Assembly (NCBI GenBank): GCA_030998015.1
Contig: JARWMV010000001.1
Coordinates: 310,001 to 374,000 of the forward strand
Reading direction: 5' to 3'
Length of the DNA: 64,000 nt
Source: Ceratorhiza oryzae-sativae
Taxonomy: Eukaryota > Basidiomycota > Agaricomycetes > Cantharellales > Ceratobasidiaceae
The notes under the pieces were generated by a model. It saw nothing but the letters and a program-made list of their open reading frames with translations. It did no database searches and was not told the DNA's origin. The translations under genes and the position numbers were made by a program. This document shows positions 13,562-25,714 of this stretch, piece after piece. The first letter of the stretch is position 1. Each line of letters begins with the position of its first letter.

Positions 13562-16009
13562 CTAATGGGCTCTGGGCGCCTTCAAGCCATCGGCAATATG
13601 CCGTGCAGCTTTGATCGCGTAAGCAACCTGTCCATCTCGCGTCAACCACCGCTGATAAAACTGTTCATGTGTTCAAACAACTTACGCTCGTCAGAGTTGG
13701 GTTGCACGCCGTTGAATCTGGGATAACGCCATTCCCACCAACGTACAGATTGTCGTAACCGTGCACTTTAGAATTTTGGTCGGCGACTGTTTCAGCGACG
13801 ACTGCTGCGTCTTGTGTAGCATCGCCTGTGAGTCTTCCCAGCCGGAGAGTTCCCTATTTGAATTGGTGAGTGCCGAGTGAGCCTTTTAGTTATTTTTACG
13901 AGATTCACTCACGGTAATGTGCAGGGCCAGGCCAGGTTCCTAACATGCTATTTAGTCGATAGGTTTGAACGGGAGATTGGCCAGCTCACCATGAACTGAG
14001 GGTCAGAACCAGGAAGATATGGGCCTAGAGCATGCGCAACGGTGCACATTTCCTTCATCATGCTATCTGACGTTGGCATCTTTCTACAGATGCAAGGATA
14101 TTTGTATGCTTACTCGTGATCGCGCAGGCCATCAGCATCACTCCTAGTGACCTTGAACTGCGAGGACATTAAATCGGCGTTCCGACTCGCGCATATACCC
14201 GGACTCACCGTCGCTTGCGGCATCCCGTATGCGTCTCGCAGAGGCTCAACAATGGAACCACCCTTGGTGTGGTGACGCGCGGGTAGTGGTGGGAACACGA
14301 CACAGTTCTCCCGCTTGATATCTTGCTTTCCGAACCATCGCAAATCGACAATGGTACTTTAAATCGAGTTTCCGAGTCAGCCTCGCAGATGCAATCATCA
14401 GAAGAAAAAGATCGCTCACCGAGGATCGGCTGAAAAGGGGATGTTAGAGCTATCGGAATTCATAACAAAGGAGCCAACACGTACCCTTGGGTCCGACTTC
14501 ACCATACGAGAATGCGTCTCTGTGGATTTGAGTATGCCATGGCTTTCCCGACGAATACGGGATCGTCAGTTGAGGCTCTGGATCCCCCCAAGGTATTGGG
14601 TTTGGGTCGGCCGCGTTGCTACGGGGTGTGCGCCGCTGGTATAGTGCAGGGAAAGCGGTCGGCGCAGATTCGACGATGGATTTCTTGAGTACGACCTGGA
14701 AAGTGCGGAGGTCAGCCGTTTTGATCGACGAAAGCAAAGTTGGCACATATTCACTTGACAGAATGCGATCGACTGTTCAGTAAGGTGCTGGCCAAGCGAA
14801 GCGGGGTTGCGGATGTAGCTGTTGGCCATGACTTGAGGGGTCCCGACGGCGCCGCATGCAAGTACGTAGTACTTTTATTAACCGAGTTAGAATTGTGTTT
14901 GCGGACGATGGTTGACCGTACCTTTGCTTTAACAACATAACCAGTCTCGAATCTTCCAACACCGTTCCTCAGATCTTGTACCCAAACACCTCCGATCTTT
15001 GAAGACAGATCATCCTCCGGCAACAGCCGAACCGTGAGTGTCTGTGGGGCAAGAGTGAACCGAGAGTCCGCGGGCTGTGGAGCAGACCATTTAGGGCCTA
15101 GGACGGTATCGACACCCGACCAACGGACATAATCGTCGTTGAGACGTTCAACAGCAAGCGGCAGATTCGTCACGGTTGGGTATAGCACTTTGAGTGCATC
15201 CTTGACCAGATTATGACGAATCGAATGGTCGTACGCGTCCGTGACGACATGGAGCAAGTCAGTGGCTTCTTTCAAGAGCTGGTCAAGCTCGGCCCGATCA
15301 AGAGGACTGTTTCGGCTTTCTTCAGCATGGGGGTGGGCTGAAAAGGGCGATTTAGGGTTAATAGCTAGGTATATGGATAGCAAACGTACGACAAGCGCAA
15401 GTCCAGTGCGTCGCCATTCCACCAACCGCTCTCGTGACGTAGCTTATGAGGTTTTCTTCAGGCACTTGCTCCGGGTTGTGGTATGCCTGTGTCATATGAT
15501 TGCCAGGACCAGGAGTCCAGGCGGCGGTTCCGAGGGTCGGAATGTACGTGCTCGAAGGCGGTAACGAGATGTGCTGTAAGGCACCACGAATGACGTGCAC
15601 TAGAGAGCATGCTATCAGCTACCCTTCTTCTCAAGGCTCGGGCATCTGTAGCGTACCGAACGCATCAAGATCTTCTTGGTATCTTCATTCGGAAACATTT
15701 AGCAGACGCACTGACAGCAAATGGAGTTCTCATACTTGATGGCATTCTTGTGATGGCTTCCAATTGTCGGACTGTCTTGTGCGCCAATATCAGCCATGAA
15801 GATTTTTGCATTCGGTAGACCAGGGTCGTCGAGAATTTTACGTGCAAAAGTTGCGCTGTTATAATCAAAAATGTCATTAGCACCACACCGACGCTGGCCA
15901 TGAACACTCACCCAATGGGGCCGCTACCAGCAATGAAGACATCGCATTCTACTACCTTTGTCTCATTTCGTACATCAATAACCGTGGCTGGCACTGATTG
16001 AATACCCAT
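13562..16009 (-). CDS. pyranose 2-oxidase (FAD-dependent GMC-family sugar oxidase)
   Basis: Pyranose 2-oxidase oxidises glucose and other aldopyranoses at C2 and makes hydrogen peroxide, typically supplying peroxidases during lignocellulose attack. ATG 16009 opens [20 protein letters not shown]; the FAD-binding motif [14 protein letters not shown] follows. At least ten short introns join cleanly. Diagnostic parts appear in order: [19 protein letters not shown], the flavinylation region [11 protein letters not shown] (the His that carries FAD in the family is present), [35 protein letters not shown] [17 protein letters not shown] (catalytic His) and ACNPTLTS (catalytic Asn). It ends [10 protein letters not shown] with the stop at 13564-13562. 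No signal peptide, as is usual for the family. No frame break was needed. It converges with the FAS1 gene, about 290 bases apart. Confidence 0.9.
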
Positions 16010-17508
16010 GGTCAGTAAGGATTGCGATGTCAAGTGTGGATGGGCTGAGGACAGTGAAGTGAACGCAGAGGACAGACTGCTTTATATATGCGTCATTCTC
16101 CCTTTATGCTACCACCTGGGCATACTGAACTGGTACATAGATCTTTAGGGTCGTCCCTAGAGATACGTTGTACCTCACCAGTAGTGATTCTTCCGCTAGG
16201 TTTTCGACAATTCAGCCACAGGCCCGTGCCTTCTATCGACCAGCCATCGCTCCAAATCTCGGCCGAGTCCAATCCCGGTAGCATTTATGGTCTGAACCGC
16301 ACAATCACAATCCTAATAAAGCTTTCACGTTGCAAAGTGAAGAATCGAGGCCACAAAAGGTCTGATCCACACGGTAAATGCCGCTTTAGCTAAGTCCGTT
16401 CCCTTGCTATATATGTGTACATTCAGGGGAAGTTCGAAGCGAAGCGAGCTTGCGTTCACACAGTCGAGGCACGAATATCAACCGTACCGCAGTTATCCGA
16501 GGTTTTTGGATCGGCGCGTGAAAGGGTTGTCCTGGCATCGACAAAAGTCGAGTGACCATATCAAACCTTATTACATACATGTTTGTCAAACCCCCAAAAT
16601 GGGATAGACGTAGTTCGAGTGTATTTGTAATAAGCGTTATTAAAGAGTCATTAATTAGCTGTTGAACAGATCAATCGAGAACTAATTACGGCACGAGTTT
16701 ACAAATGCGTCCATCCCATCACGGACTTATATATCCGACTCGGCTCTCGAGCCCGAGAGTCCAAAGATCATCTGTTTGTGGTTTCGCAGACATGGGGCGT
16801 TTCTGCCGTCCATGAGGGTGTGAATCGTACACTCTTACAGCCTTCGTTACTGCGCCGTGTGAGCACTGTTTCCAACTTTCTCTTCACAGATTCTCTGTGT
16901 GTTGTTCCTACCAACAAAGTTGTGTAGTGTCATTCCCCGTCAGTATTCCATTGAACACGATCAAAAGGTGGCCCGCCCCAGAGGGAAGGTACTTAGAACC
17001 AGAAAACAAAATACCAGGGGCCTTCCGACCTCGATCATGTGGCCCCGCAGTTAGATGCCTACCCGAGGCGCTCAACCAACTCCATCTGCTTAATATACAT
17101 ACAAAATTTAGATGGCCGTTCGCTGCACACAAGGTCATAAACCATCTATCGAGGTTTTGGCCGTTCAAATTGGTCCACCGGATTCATTGTCTAGACGGAC
17201 AAATTCATCGGTATTACTGTAGCATCTAATTTGTATGACTCGATTGAACTACAGTAAGACCTCTTGATTTGAAACCCCTGGTTTTGAAAAGGCACTAATT
17301 TTGACGTGTTATGAATGGTGGCAAAATGCGGGGACTCTATTAGACAGGGACACAGTCTTGGTTCACACAAGTGGCCCATACGAAAACGACGCTATATTCT
17401 TTGGCGTGCTTCTTTACCACGTCATTTCAGATCAAGAGGTTCTACTGTAATTTGCTCGGAGATATCGGTCGTATCGCCCTTGGGCGTGGGCTGAGAAGGA
17501 TATCCAAT
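16010..17508. other. intergenic region, no gene recognised
   Basis: The first part should hold the pyranose oxidase promoter (TTTATATATGCG at 16081-16092 is a candidate TATA element for minus-strand transcription). The rest has short motif-less frames. No RNA gene or repeat recognised. Confidence 0.45.
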
Positions 17509-18045
17509 CTAACGGGCCCGTCCAGTGGGGGCGGGTACCTCCGCTTCCTCATCCTCCCCCTCCCCCGCCTCCTCACGGACGTCGACCCCTTCCCTTTCGA
17601 GCTCTTCGGGTTCAACAGCAACAAGCAAACGAGAGCCCGTAGGTACACCATCAGCACGGCGAGCATGAGCAGATGTCGGAGCAGGTTCAGAGCGGCGAGA
17701 ACCAGCAGCTGGCTGAGAAGTGTTGCCCCAACCACGGCCGGTTCGAGCACGGTTGCTACTAGCGTACGGGTTGATCGACGGTAGTGTCACGACACCGCCC
17801 TCCGCGAGGCCCTCTTCGTCTTCGTCCTCGTCCTCTAGATACTGGTCAGCTTCGGAATCCATGTCTCGAGGGCGGGGATTCCTTTCGGGCGGGTTTGTGG
17901 CCCCCGGTTCAACATGCGTGGGGTCGGTATCTTCACGGTCAGTCTCAGCTAACCAGGGGTGGTCCCGGCGAGATCGATTAGGGGTTCCAGCCGAATCGTT
18001 ATCATCAGGCAAGTTGACGATGTGGATGTCACTTCGTCGAGGCAT
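17509..18045 (-). CDS. acidic, disordered hypothetical protein (178 aa)
   Basis: ATG 18045 starts MPRRSDIHIVNLPDDNDSAG. The product is dominated by Asp, Glu, Pro, Arg and Ser, with an acidic run around EDEDEDEEGLAEGG and a C-terminal EEAGEGEDEEAEVP. No globular domain, signal or membrane segment is visible. It lies 3' of a hAT transposase fragment on the same strand, so it may belong to a decayed mobile element or be an independent gene. The last codons overlap a possible splice donor (GAG|GTACCC), so the true end may lie further on. Confidence 0.4.
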   Translation of the reverse strand: MPRRSDIHIVNLPDDNDSAGTPNRSRRDHPWLAETDREDTDPTHVEPGATNPPERNPRPRDMDSEADQYLEDEDEDEEGLAEGGVVTLPSINPYASSNRARTGRGWGNTSQPAAGSRRSEPAPTSAHARRADGVPTGSRLLVAVEPEELEREGVDVREEAGEGEDEEAEVPAPTGRAR

Positions 18046-18485
18046 GGTTCAGGTAAGAGATCTACGCCAAGGTGAGACTCGATTGAACACTGACCCAACG
18101 CCTGTTACTCACAGTACAGGCCTCGGAGAGTCTCACGAGAGGCTGGTCCGGATGTGTTGCGCCATCTGGGCTTTAAGTGCAGGTGCCCCAGACGGCGAGC
18201 ACAGAGCCGGTGCGGATGGAGCTCGTCCGTAGCGCTCGAGTTGATGGCCACGCCCGGAAGGGAGCATGCGACAGCGCTCAGGTATTGTCGTCGTTCAGTG
18301 GATCTATTGTTACGGACGATGCCATGCGGTGGCGATATGACCTCCCGCATGCGCCGAGTTGGTTTAAACTCAGACGATGTCTGTAAGCGATGTGCAGTGA
18401 TGGACTCGAAATCGATTACCCGAAACAACGGGTTTATGCGTACTCTTGCTAGTTGCTCGCGCAGCAGTCAAGAATATACACGGAT
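18046..18485. other. spacer, no gene recognised
   Basis: Between the acidic ORF and the hAT fragment. Open frames exist on both strands but have no motif. Nothing else seen. Confidence 0.4.
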
Positions 18486-18794
18486 TTAATCATATGAGTT
18501 ATCCTCCAAGGAGAAGCTCTCGTACAGATGAGAAACAAAATACGGAGCATCTGAACTCAAACCATCCGCAGCTTCCCGAGGGCACCGACGCAGTACGTGC
18601 TTCAAGACTTGGAGGTGCTCTCTGTTCTCGGAAGTAATGCGACTCCGTTCGGCGGTACACATCAGCTTGCTCGGCGAAAAAACACGCTCAGATGATATTG
18701 ACGAAGCTTGAACCTGTAGGATATCCATTGCAACCTGGGAGAGGGGGTATCTCAGGAAAGCGTTGCAGGTGCAATTACTGTTCATGAAGTGCAA
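18486..18794 (-). pseudogene. hAT transposase fragment (C-terminal dimerisation domain)
   Basis: The translated minus strand contains YPLSQVAMDILQVQASSISSER, then RVFSPSKLMCTAERSRI and ENREHLQVLKHVLR. This is the hAT-family C-terminal dimerisation signature (the bases around SSERVFS and the Leu-rich tail). Only about 100 residues remain. The catalytic DDE core and the N-terminal zinc finger are absent. Its upstream edge coincides with the foldback repeat at 18788-18919, so that repeat probably marks the truncation. Confidence 0.7.
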
Positions 18795-18919
18795 TCAAAG
18801 TGGGAGGTACTTCATGTATTCTTTGCTTGCAATTGCTGCGATCAACACCAGATCATTGCTACAATGAACATTCATTTCATGCCATGAATGCATGAAGTAC
18901 CCCCCACTTTAATTGCACT
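18788..18919. repeat. 132-bp foldback (MITE-like) element
   Basis: The left arm AGTGCAATCAAAGTGGGAGG continues to TACTTCATG. The right arm is its inverted copy with two mismatches, ending ATTGCACT at 18919. The arms are about 29 bp and the centre about 74 bp. No clear target duplication was found. The arms differ from the TAGAG-type MITEs elsewhere in the window. Confidence 0.75.
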
Positions 18920-20069
18920 AACATTTTTTTCCTGAGCGTTCTTTGTCTTTCGGCTCTTCGTTCATGCTTGGTGATCGGCCGTTCGGCGTGTTAACCACGA
19001 TGCGCCTCCATGTTCTAGTTTGCTGTTTTCTTACACCTCTATCTTTGCTAGTCCAACAAAAATAAAAGGGGGTTTTTTAGTTTTGTTTTGCGTTTCTATA
19101 TCACGTTCGTAGTTTGCCTTTATTTATTTTTTGTATCTTCGAAGCTTCCCTAGAGAGCGAGGACACGGCGCTCGAGGTCTAACGAGTATACGGTAGTATG
19201 CATATGTTGCTCGCGAGCAGTGCGTAGCACCGCGATTGTGAGTGCTAAGTAGCACAGTCTAGGTGCTACCGAGTAGTACCATTACGGCGCTACTGATTGC
19301 TATATATGGGGGAGGGGGATAGCTTCCGAGCTTCCGGTGCAAACGCAAGTTAGTGAGCGCTAGTTTACCTTTGACGTTTTCACCGAGCGATGAGTGTCGG
19401 TTACCTGTGCGGGTCCGCGCGTCGAGGTAACGTTCATGAGTGGGAAGGTTGACGATGAACTGCAGGGGCCTCAACGGAGCGAATGCCATCAGGCGTTGTA
19501 AATACCGTAGTGAATCACTAGCTCCGGTACGCGGCCCCCTGGCGCACCGAGATTTTGGAGCCCCAGGCCTATTATTAGTGCCACCAGGTAACCAGCTTCG
19601 CGAACATGTTGGCTCATGCGGTTGAAATAGAACGACTATCAGCCTCTATCAAATATAGATACAAATGCTTTCCATGACTTGGTCTCTGTTCCATTACTAT
19701 GAAATCGCGCTCATTTGATGAATATTGCTGTTGCATTTACGACCTCAAGCTACATGGACCGTATAAACTTTTTTGTATTTTTCATGGCTCGGTGGTAATT
19801 GTAGGCGACCCTTCGTTCTTCTCAGCCCATCGCGTGGTTCCCTAGTGGTTACTACGCTCATCTCTCCTCAAGCTAATGAACATGCCATAAGCGACTCCTG
19901 CAACAGCCCTGCCAGAATCCGATGCCTGATCATCTTGGTTCACACGTACGAATGGAATCCAAAAACACAGCACGGTCGCCGGGCTTGAATGATCAGCCAT
20001 CTTGCGCACCCAATATAAGACGCCCTCCACGAGCTCTGATCTGTACCTTTCTCCCTTATTTTCGACACG
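18920..20069. other. intergenic region, no gene recognised
   Basis: Contains T-rich and CT-rich stretches and the promoter of the carboxypeptidase gene at its right end (CAATATAAGACG near 20012 is a TATA-like candidate). No coding region, RNA or repeat recognised. Confidence 0.45.
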
Positions 20070-22599
20070 ATGAAACGAGTTGCCTTGTTGTTAGTTTCGA
20101 CTATAGCCAGCTGCGTGCATGCCAGTATTGGCGGCCGATCGCCAAGATTCTTTGCCGACATTCGACGACGAACGGGTTCGGATCGCTGGTACGAGGCCTC
20201 TCCTCGTATCGGGAAGCGAGCCGCTCCAGCTAGCATCACTTTTTCCAACCCCAAAACAAATGACTTTCTCGTGGATGGAACGAAGATTCCAGATGTCGAT
20301 TTCGACGTTGGAGAATCTTGGGCTGGTGGGGCTTCGCTTCTCGCTGCAGCGACCTTGTTAAAATAAACGTGTTGATTTCACGAGTAGGATTGATGCCAAT
20401 CTCGAGCAATGCAAACGAGACTCGGAAGTTGTTCTTCTGGTTCTGGCCAACGACAAATCCGCAGCACACGGATGACCTTGTATTCTGGACTAACGGTTTG
20501 TCCAATGTATTGGCAGCTTTTTTTTGTGTTGAATCAGGTATTTACACCAGGTGGCCCGGGTTGTTCGTCTCTCGAGGGGCTGCTCCAAGAAAACGGGCCG
20601 TTTGCATGGCCAACCGGGACCAGCAAGCCGATTCGTAATCAATGGGCCTGGACAAACCTTGTGAGTTCCAAAAGAACTCTTTGTAACTGAAACAATATTA
20701 GCTCTGAGTTGTTTAGTTGCACGTTCTCTGGGTCGAACAGCCTGTTGGTACTGGGTTCTTGCAAGGTGTGCCCAATATCATGTAATTAGCCTTCAGCCTA
20801 CTTGATGGATGTTAGTTTCATTGATTATGAGTTGCTTGCTAGTAACAAGGACAAGCTTGCTGCCCAGCTTGTGGGGTTTTTGGCTCAGTTCTTGGAGATT
20901 TTCACTGAACTCAAGGGGAAAAACTTTTACACTGCAGGAGAATCGTATGCAGGTTATTACATGCCATGTATGCACTTTTTTATTTTATTTGTTCCTTGCA
21001 TTATTTGATCATCTCTTGGTTTGGCAGATATCGCCAATTACATTTATACGAAGCCGAAAATAGTCAACCTCAACCTGAAGGGCGTATGGATTACTGATCC
21101 CGCCATCTCATACGATATCGTGGGTCAAGAAATACCTGCGCTCACATTTGCCGAGGTGAGTTTGTTGGCCACGAACACCTGAATACCTCCTTATTATTCG
21201 ACATGTAGAAATGGCAAAACGTCCTTGCCCTCAATTCTACATTTATGGCTCAGCTCAAGAAAAATGGCGATGCATGTGGATATACAGACTATTACAAGAA
21301 CTACGCGACATACCCGCCAAAGGGAAATTTACCATTGCCTGAGCAAGCGTACGATGGGGATCCTAACTCCAGAAACATCAAACCTCTATGCGATTTGTGG
21401 AGTCAAGTATACGAGGCTGCCATCGCGTATGTGGGGCTCTATATCCTTGAGCACTTGAGCAATTTATCTCATGACCACTCCAATTTTGCAATAGCGTCAA
21501 TCCGAACTTTAACATGTATCGCATTTTCGACGTGTGGCCTGTACTCTGGGTATGCACATTTAGCGGTAGACTGTTGAGTAAATACTTACCTGATAACACT
21601 TAGGACGTTCTCGGATTCCCTGGTTTGTAAACTTTATCATATGCTGCGTTAATTTATCTGAATGGGCTTTAGGAAGTTTCGATAACCAGCAAAGCCCGCT
21701 TTACTTCAATCGCACTGAGGTTCAGGACGTGATTCACGCCCCCCACATCAACTGGTCCGAATGCTCCTCTGTGAGTATTTCGTTTGTTGCATTGTAGGCG
21801 AAGTTAAACTTTTATCATCAAGGGCGTGTTCGTCAACGGTACAGACCTTTCAGAACCGGTAATGTTTAGTGTACTGCCGAACGTAATTGAGAACAGTGAG
21901 AGGACGGTAGTCATGCATGGCGGTATCGTGAGTTTAAATCTAGTTTGCAAGCCGATCGGTTAATATACCAGCCCCTATCAGGACTATATTTACATCGCTG
22001 AGGGAACGAGGTTCGTGAATGGCGCCATGCGATATTACAGGGGTTGACGAGAAGCTTGAGTAGAATTGCCATCCAGTATGGCCTCCGCATTGCTTTGAAA
22101 CCTATTAATGACTCACTAAACACAATATTAATAGGAATATGACTTGTAAGTGGCTATGGTTGCTCCTTGTGCACAACTAACACTTGAGAATAGGGGGAGG
22201 AAAGCAAGGGTTTCAATCCCCCATCGAACCAGAAAGCTTCATTATCGAGGGCTTTGGGGTTCTTGGATCTATGCACCAAGAGCGCAGTAAGCCAACGGGT
22301 CATATTTCGACCTGATAATGATCTCATGTTCGCTTAGAGCTTACATACGTCGAAGTGGATCTATCTGGTAAGTATTTGGTGCCATTGGTGTCATGGTTTG
22401 GTCCGATCAAGACATCACCATAGGGCATATGATGCCTCAATTTGCTCCATGGGCGGCGTATAAAACTCTGAGTTTCCTCTTGGGCCGCGAGAATCTGACG
22501 GATCATCAGAATGATGCAGCGTTATACCCAAGCGACTACGAACTATATGGTCCCGGCTCCCGCCGCGCACGTGGCCTGACGAGGCGTTTTGAACTTTGA
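20070..22599 (+). CDS. secreted serine carboxypeptidase (S10 family)
   Basis: S10 carboxypeptidases remove C-terminal residues at acid pH in the vacuole or outside the cell. ATG 20070 begins with a signal peptide ([18 protein letters not shown]), followed by a propeptide-like segment to about residue 55. About fourteen introns can be placed. Family motifs in order: [43 protein letters not shown], the nucleophile motif [17 protein letters not shown] (Ser), the Asp region [15 protein letters not shown], and the catalytic His in [10 protein letters not shown]. Potential N-glycosylation sites (NETR, NSTF, NRTE) fit a secreted enzyme. One intron after GVPNI has to be only about 34 nt to hold frame; this is the one weak spot. 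The stop is at 22597-22599 after LTRRFEL. Confidence 0.9.
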
Positions 22600-23101
22600 G
22601 TTGTAACGGGTGGTTAGTCCATCAGCATCGGCACGAGGAATCTGAAGCACATGGGACCAATGCATTATGTTGAAATAAATTCACTTCTCAGTATAACCCA
22701 GACAAACAACAGGCAGCATCCATGTTGCACAGGAACTCATGGCCCCGGATTCTCGATATTATGTTCACATAATGTGGCATTTTTGAATATAAAAGCTGTT
22801 TTCGCGAGCTGCTGTCGGCCGTTGATATAATTTGCCAGCAAATTTCATATCATACCAACATTTAATGCATAAATACACTTTATATACCTGAATGGCGTCA
22901 AATCTAATATACCCTATAAGGGTATATTAGTGGAGCTGTGTTGACCATCAGCAAACTACGTGCATTAAGTGCGCCGCAGCTTGAGTTCTTTGACCGGAAC
23001 ATCGCCACTCTACCAGCTTTGATCTTCATCTAGCTACGCCCTTCGAGCCCGTATAAGTTCATAGCACCAAGCTAACTGCATAAAAACCAACTTACCTAAC
23101 G
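22600..23101. other. intergenic boundary between gene-rich and transposon-rich DNA
   Basis: No gene. AT-rich. It carries a near-perfect palindrome at 22904-22930. From here rightward, no ordinary host gene could be recognised to the end of the window. Confidence 0.5.
22904..22930. repeat. 27-bp palindrome
   Basis: Two 12-base arms, CTAATATACCCT and AGGGTATATTAG, separated by three bases. It may be a protein-binding site or the tip of a decayed inverted-repeat element. No function can be assigned from sequence. Confidence 0.6.
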
Positions 23102-25351
23102 ATGGAAAGGGACGCTGAACTATCAGCAAAGCATCAGCGTTGGGTAAGTGCCACTTAATTGTTTGTTAGGCTTGTGGCAATAACCTACTCAACTGTAGTC
23201 CCATCATAAAGACCGACCTGATGCCTTGTGCTACTGCTCTAGGTGCGATGGTAAGGCAATGCAGAAAGCTCGAACCATTGAGGATCACCGAACATGCTAC
23301 CTGCGGCAAGTCCACACTGATCAAGTAGACCGACAAGGCGACGCAGGGCCAAGCCACGAAGTGGATCCTGCTAGCCCATCCAGCCCTTCTAATTCTCAGC
23401 TTTCAAGTCCGAATCTAGAGCCACTACACGACAATTTCGAACCCGTGCCGTATGCTGACGCTGGCATTGAGGACGAAGATCATATGGACATAGATCCGCC
23501 TATCCCTCCATTGCCACTCGCGCCTGGCGACAACCTACCCCCGGTACCTCCTGAAGATCATCGCAGGCCGGATAGCCCAGTCGGTGCCGCTGTCAATCTG
23601 GAAATCCTGGCTATAGCGGAAGAGCTGGGGCAGGAGTACCGCTTTAATATGTTAATTGACGAGGGCAATGAGCATCGTCGACAGGGGCGAGGGGACAATG
23701 ATGGAAACCATGGTCTAGAATTTGGTTTCGGGTTTGAGGACAAATTCAATGATGTTAACTTTGGCTTACCGGACGACGAACACTGCGAAGTTGGGCCTGC
23801 CGACGTAGCATTGCCTAGATTCCAGGTAGCCGATGATCTTGAGCTGGACAATCCTGAAGACGAGCCCGACGGTGATGATAGCGATGGCAATCTGGATGCT
23901 CTCTGCGCCGCCTTTCAAGAGCCAGATTTGATTTGCAATATTTACATTGATACTATTGTTCAAAAGACGTTGTACAGAGCCACTCACAGGGCGTTGAAGC
24001 ATCAGGTAAAGACTGCTCGACGAACCATTTCTGCACACCCGGACATCGCAATCGAGCATGTTGCAAAGATGGCACAGACCATCGCAGCTGTGGAGCGCAG
24101 ACTAGGCTTCAACACTGACAATATATCACCACTTTTATGCTGTGCCCAGCTTGTAAGTAACAGTACTTGCCTGAGTACATCCGTGAAACCGATAATGAGA
24201 TTTGTCTGAATGACGATTGCGAGGGCATCTTATTTACGATCCGCCCTTTAGCCTCTGGGGGTCGCCGTTGGGTCTCAAGTCTCACCTACCCATACGTGTC
24301 ACCAATTGCGTGGCTACGCCATATGCTTAGCCAAGCTGGGATGGCTGAGTTAATGCAAACCTGGTGGACTGATCACGATCAGGGGATGGTGGCGCCGATG
24401 TCAAGTCAAGAATGGATGCACGAGCTGGATCATAACAAGCCACTTGGAGACATAATGGATGGATGGGGCTGGCGATCCATCACAGCTGCGCTGCATCGAG
24501 TACGGGATCCTGTTACAAGAAACATCGTAGATGAGAGTGAAGTCAATCTGCCCATTCGATTTGTGAGCCTTCTGTTTGGCATCTCGTTCTCACTGAATAC
24601 AGACTGGTGAGTTGTTTGGCCCATTGCTGTTATGTACCACTTACACCCAAATATCAGGTTTCAAGCCACAAAAGAGGGCAATTACTCCTTTGGGGCATGC
24701 TATCTTGCAATCAACAATTTGCCTCGACATATGCGATTCCCACGGGAGAATATTTCACTTGCTATAGTAATGCCTGGCCCCAATGAACCAGGCGACTATG
24801 CTCTTAGCCAGATGCTAGATCCACTGATTGACGATTTGTTGAAGCTTAAGCAAGGTAAGTGGTGTATAGGTTTCATGTAGTTACAGGATAACACAGAATA
24901 GGTGTATGTATGCTGGTGAACCGAGGGAATCCACCTGTGCTTGAGGAAGAAATAGTGTATGGAGAGCTTTCCTAGTTGATTGCTGACCTTATGGCTTGCA
25001 TTAAGATGGGTGGAGGGGCGGGCCTAAAATCAGAGTTGAATTTCTGTCTTTACTGCCATTCCCAACTATCAAGTCTCTCAGTAGTAGCAGGGTATCACTG
25101 CCAAGGTATGCTTGTAATTTTAACTCAAAACAGTTCTTGATGGTTGTGGTGTGCATACTCCAGAATTCCAGCCACAAGATACACAAGAGGACCTAAATAA
25201 TGTGTATGAGTGGAAGGCTCTTCAAGACCCACAAGCACAGCAGGAGTTCTTTCATGCTACTGGCAATCGCTTTACAGCACTGCACCATCTACCTGGCTGG
25301 CATACCTCAACTTCATTCCCACTTGACACTATGCACTTGCTCTATCTCAGA
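23102..25351 (+). pseudogene. CACTA/EnSpm-type Tnp2 transposase, 3'-truncated
   Basis: ATG 23102 (MERDAELSAKHQRW) is followed by an intron (23144-23198) and a zinc-ribbon-like stretch CYCSRCDGKAMQKARTIEDH. Next comes an acidic linker of about 200 residues. The transposase core reads SFSLNTDWFQATKEGNYSFG, then ACYLAINNLPRHMRFPRENI, LAIVMPGPNEPGDY, LVADLMA-like LIADLMACIKMGG and FPLDTMHLLYL; this is the Tnp2 pattern. The frame is broken near 24150 (no usable intron) and by a TAG near 24974. Coding ends exactly where a family-B LTR begins at 25352. No CACTA terminal repeat was located. Confidence 0.8.
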
Positions 25352-25714
25352 TGTCAACAATGACAAGTCAGGCAACAAGGAAAATAGTAAGAAAAAGAAC
25401 TTGTATGTGACAAGAGGTCAAGTTCTTGAGGAGTCCTCTGCAAACTTGACCTGGTTTATATACATGATACAGGCCACATCATAACAAACAAGCCTGTACA
25501 GTGAGTCATGACCAATAAGAGATAGAAGTGACTGCGGAACTGCAGAATTTCACATCAGAGTTGAAATACATCTTGGTTATCAGTCCAGAACATCCTTTGA
25601 GTCACATGACACAGATATACCATAAAAGGCAAGTATGTTTTGAAAATGATCTCATAAAATGTAATAAATCAAGAAAATATTATAGAGTAGATATATGCGT
25701 GTCAGTTCATGACA
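25352..25714 (-). repeat. family-B LTR, minus orientation (3' LTR of a truncated element)
   Basis: Plus strand starts TGTCAACAATGACAAG and ends GTTCATGACA. Read on minus it is TGTCATGAACTGACACGC to TTGTTGACA, matching the other family-B LTRs over its whole length. It is 363 bp against 376 bp. It is followed on the minus-upstream side by the polypurine tract (plus strand CTTCCCCCCTTCAAGG), so it is a 3' LTR. Confidence 0.9.

Noticed and set aside
18380..18450. tRNA-like phrase (GGACTCGAAATC with a nearby CCCG...CGGG hairpin)
   Set aside because: No matching acceptor stem, D-arm or T-loop could be drawn around it.
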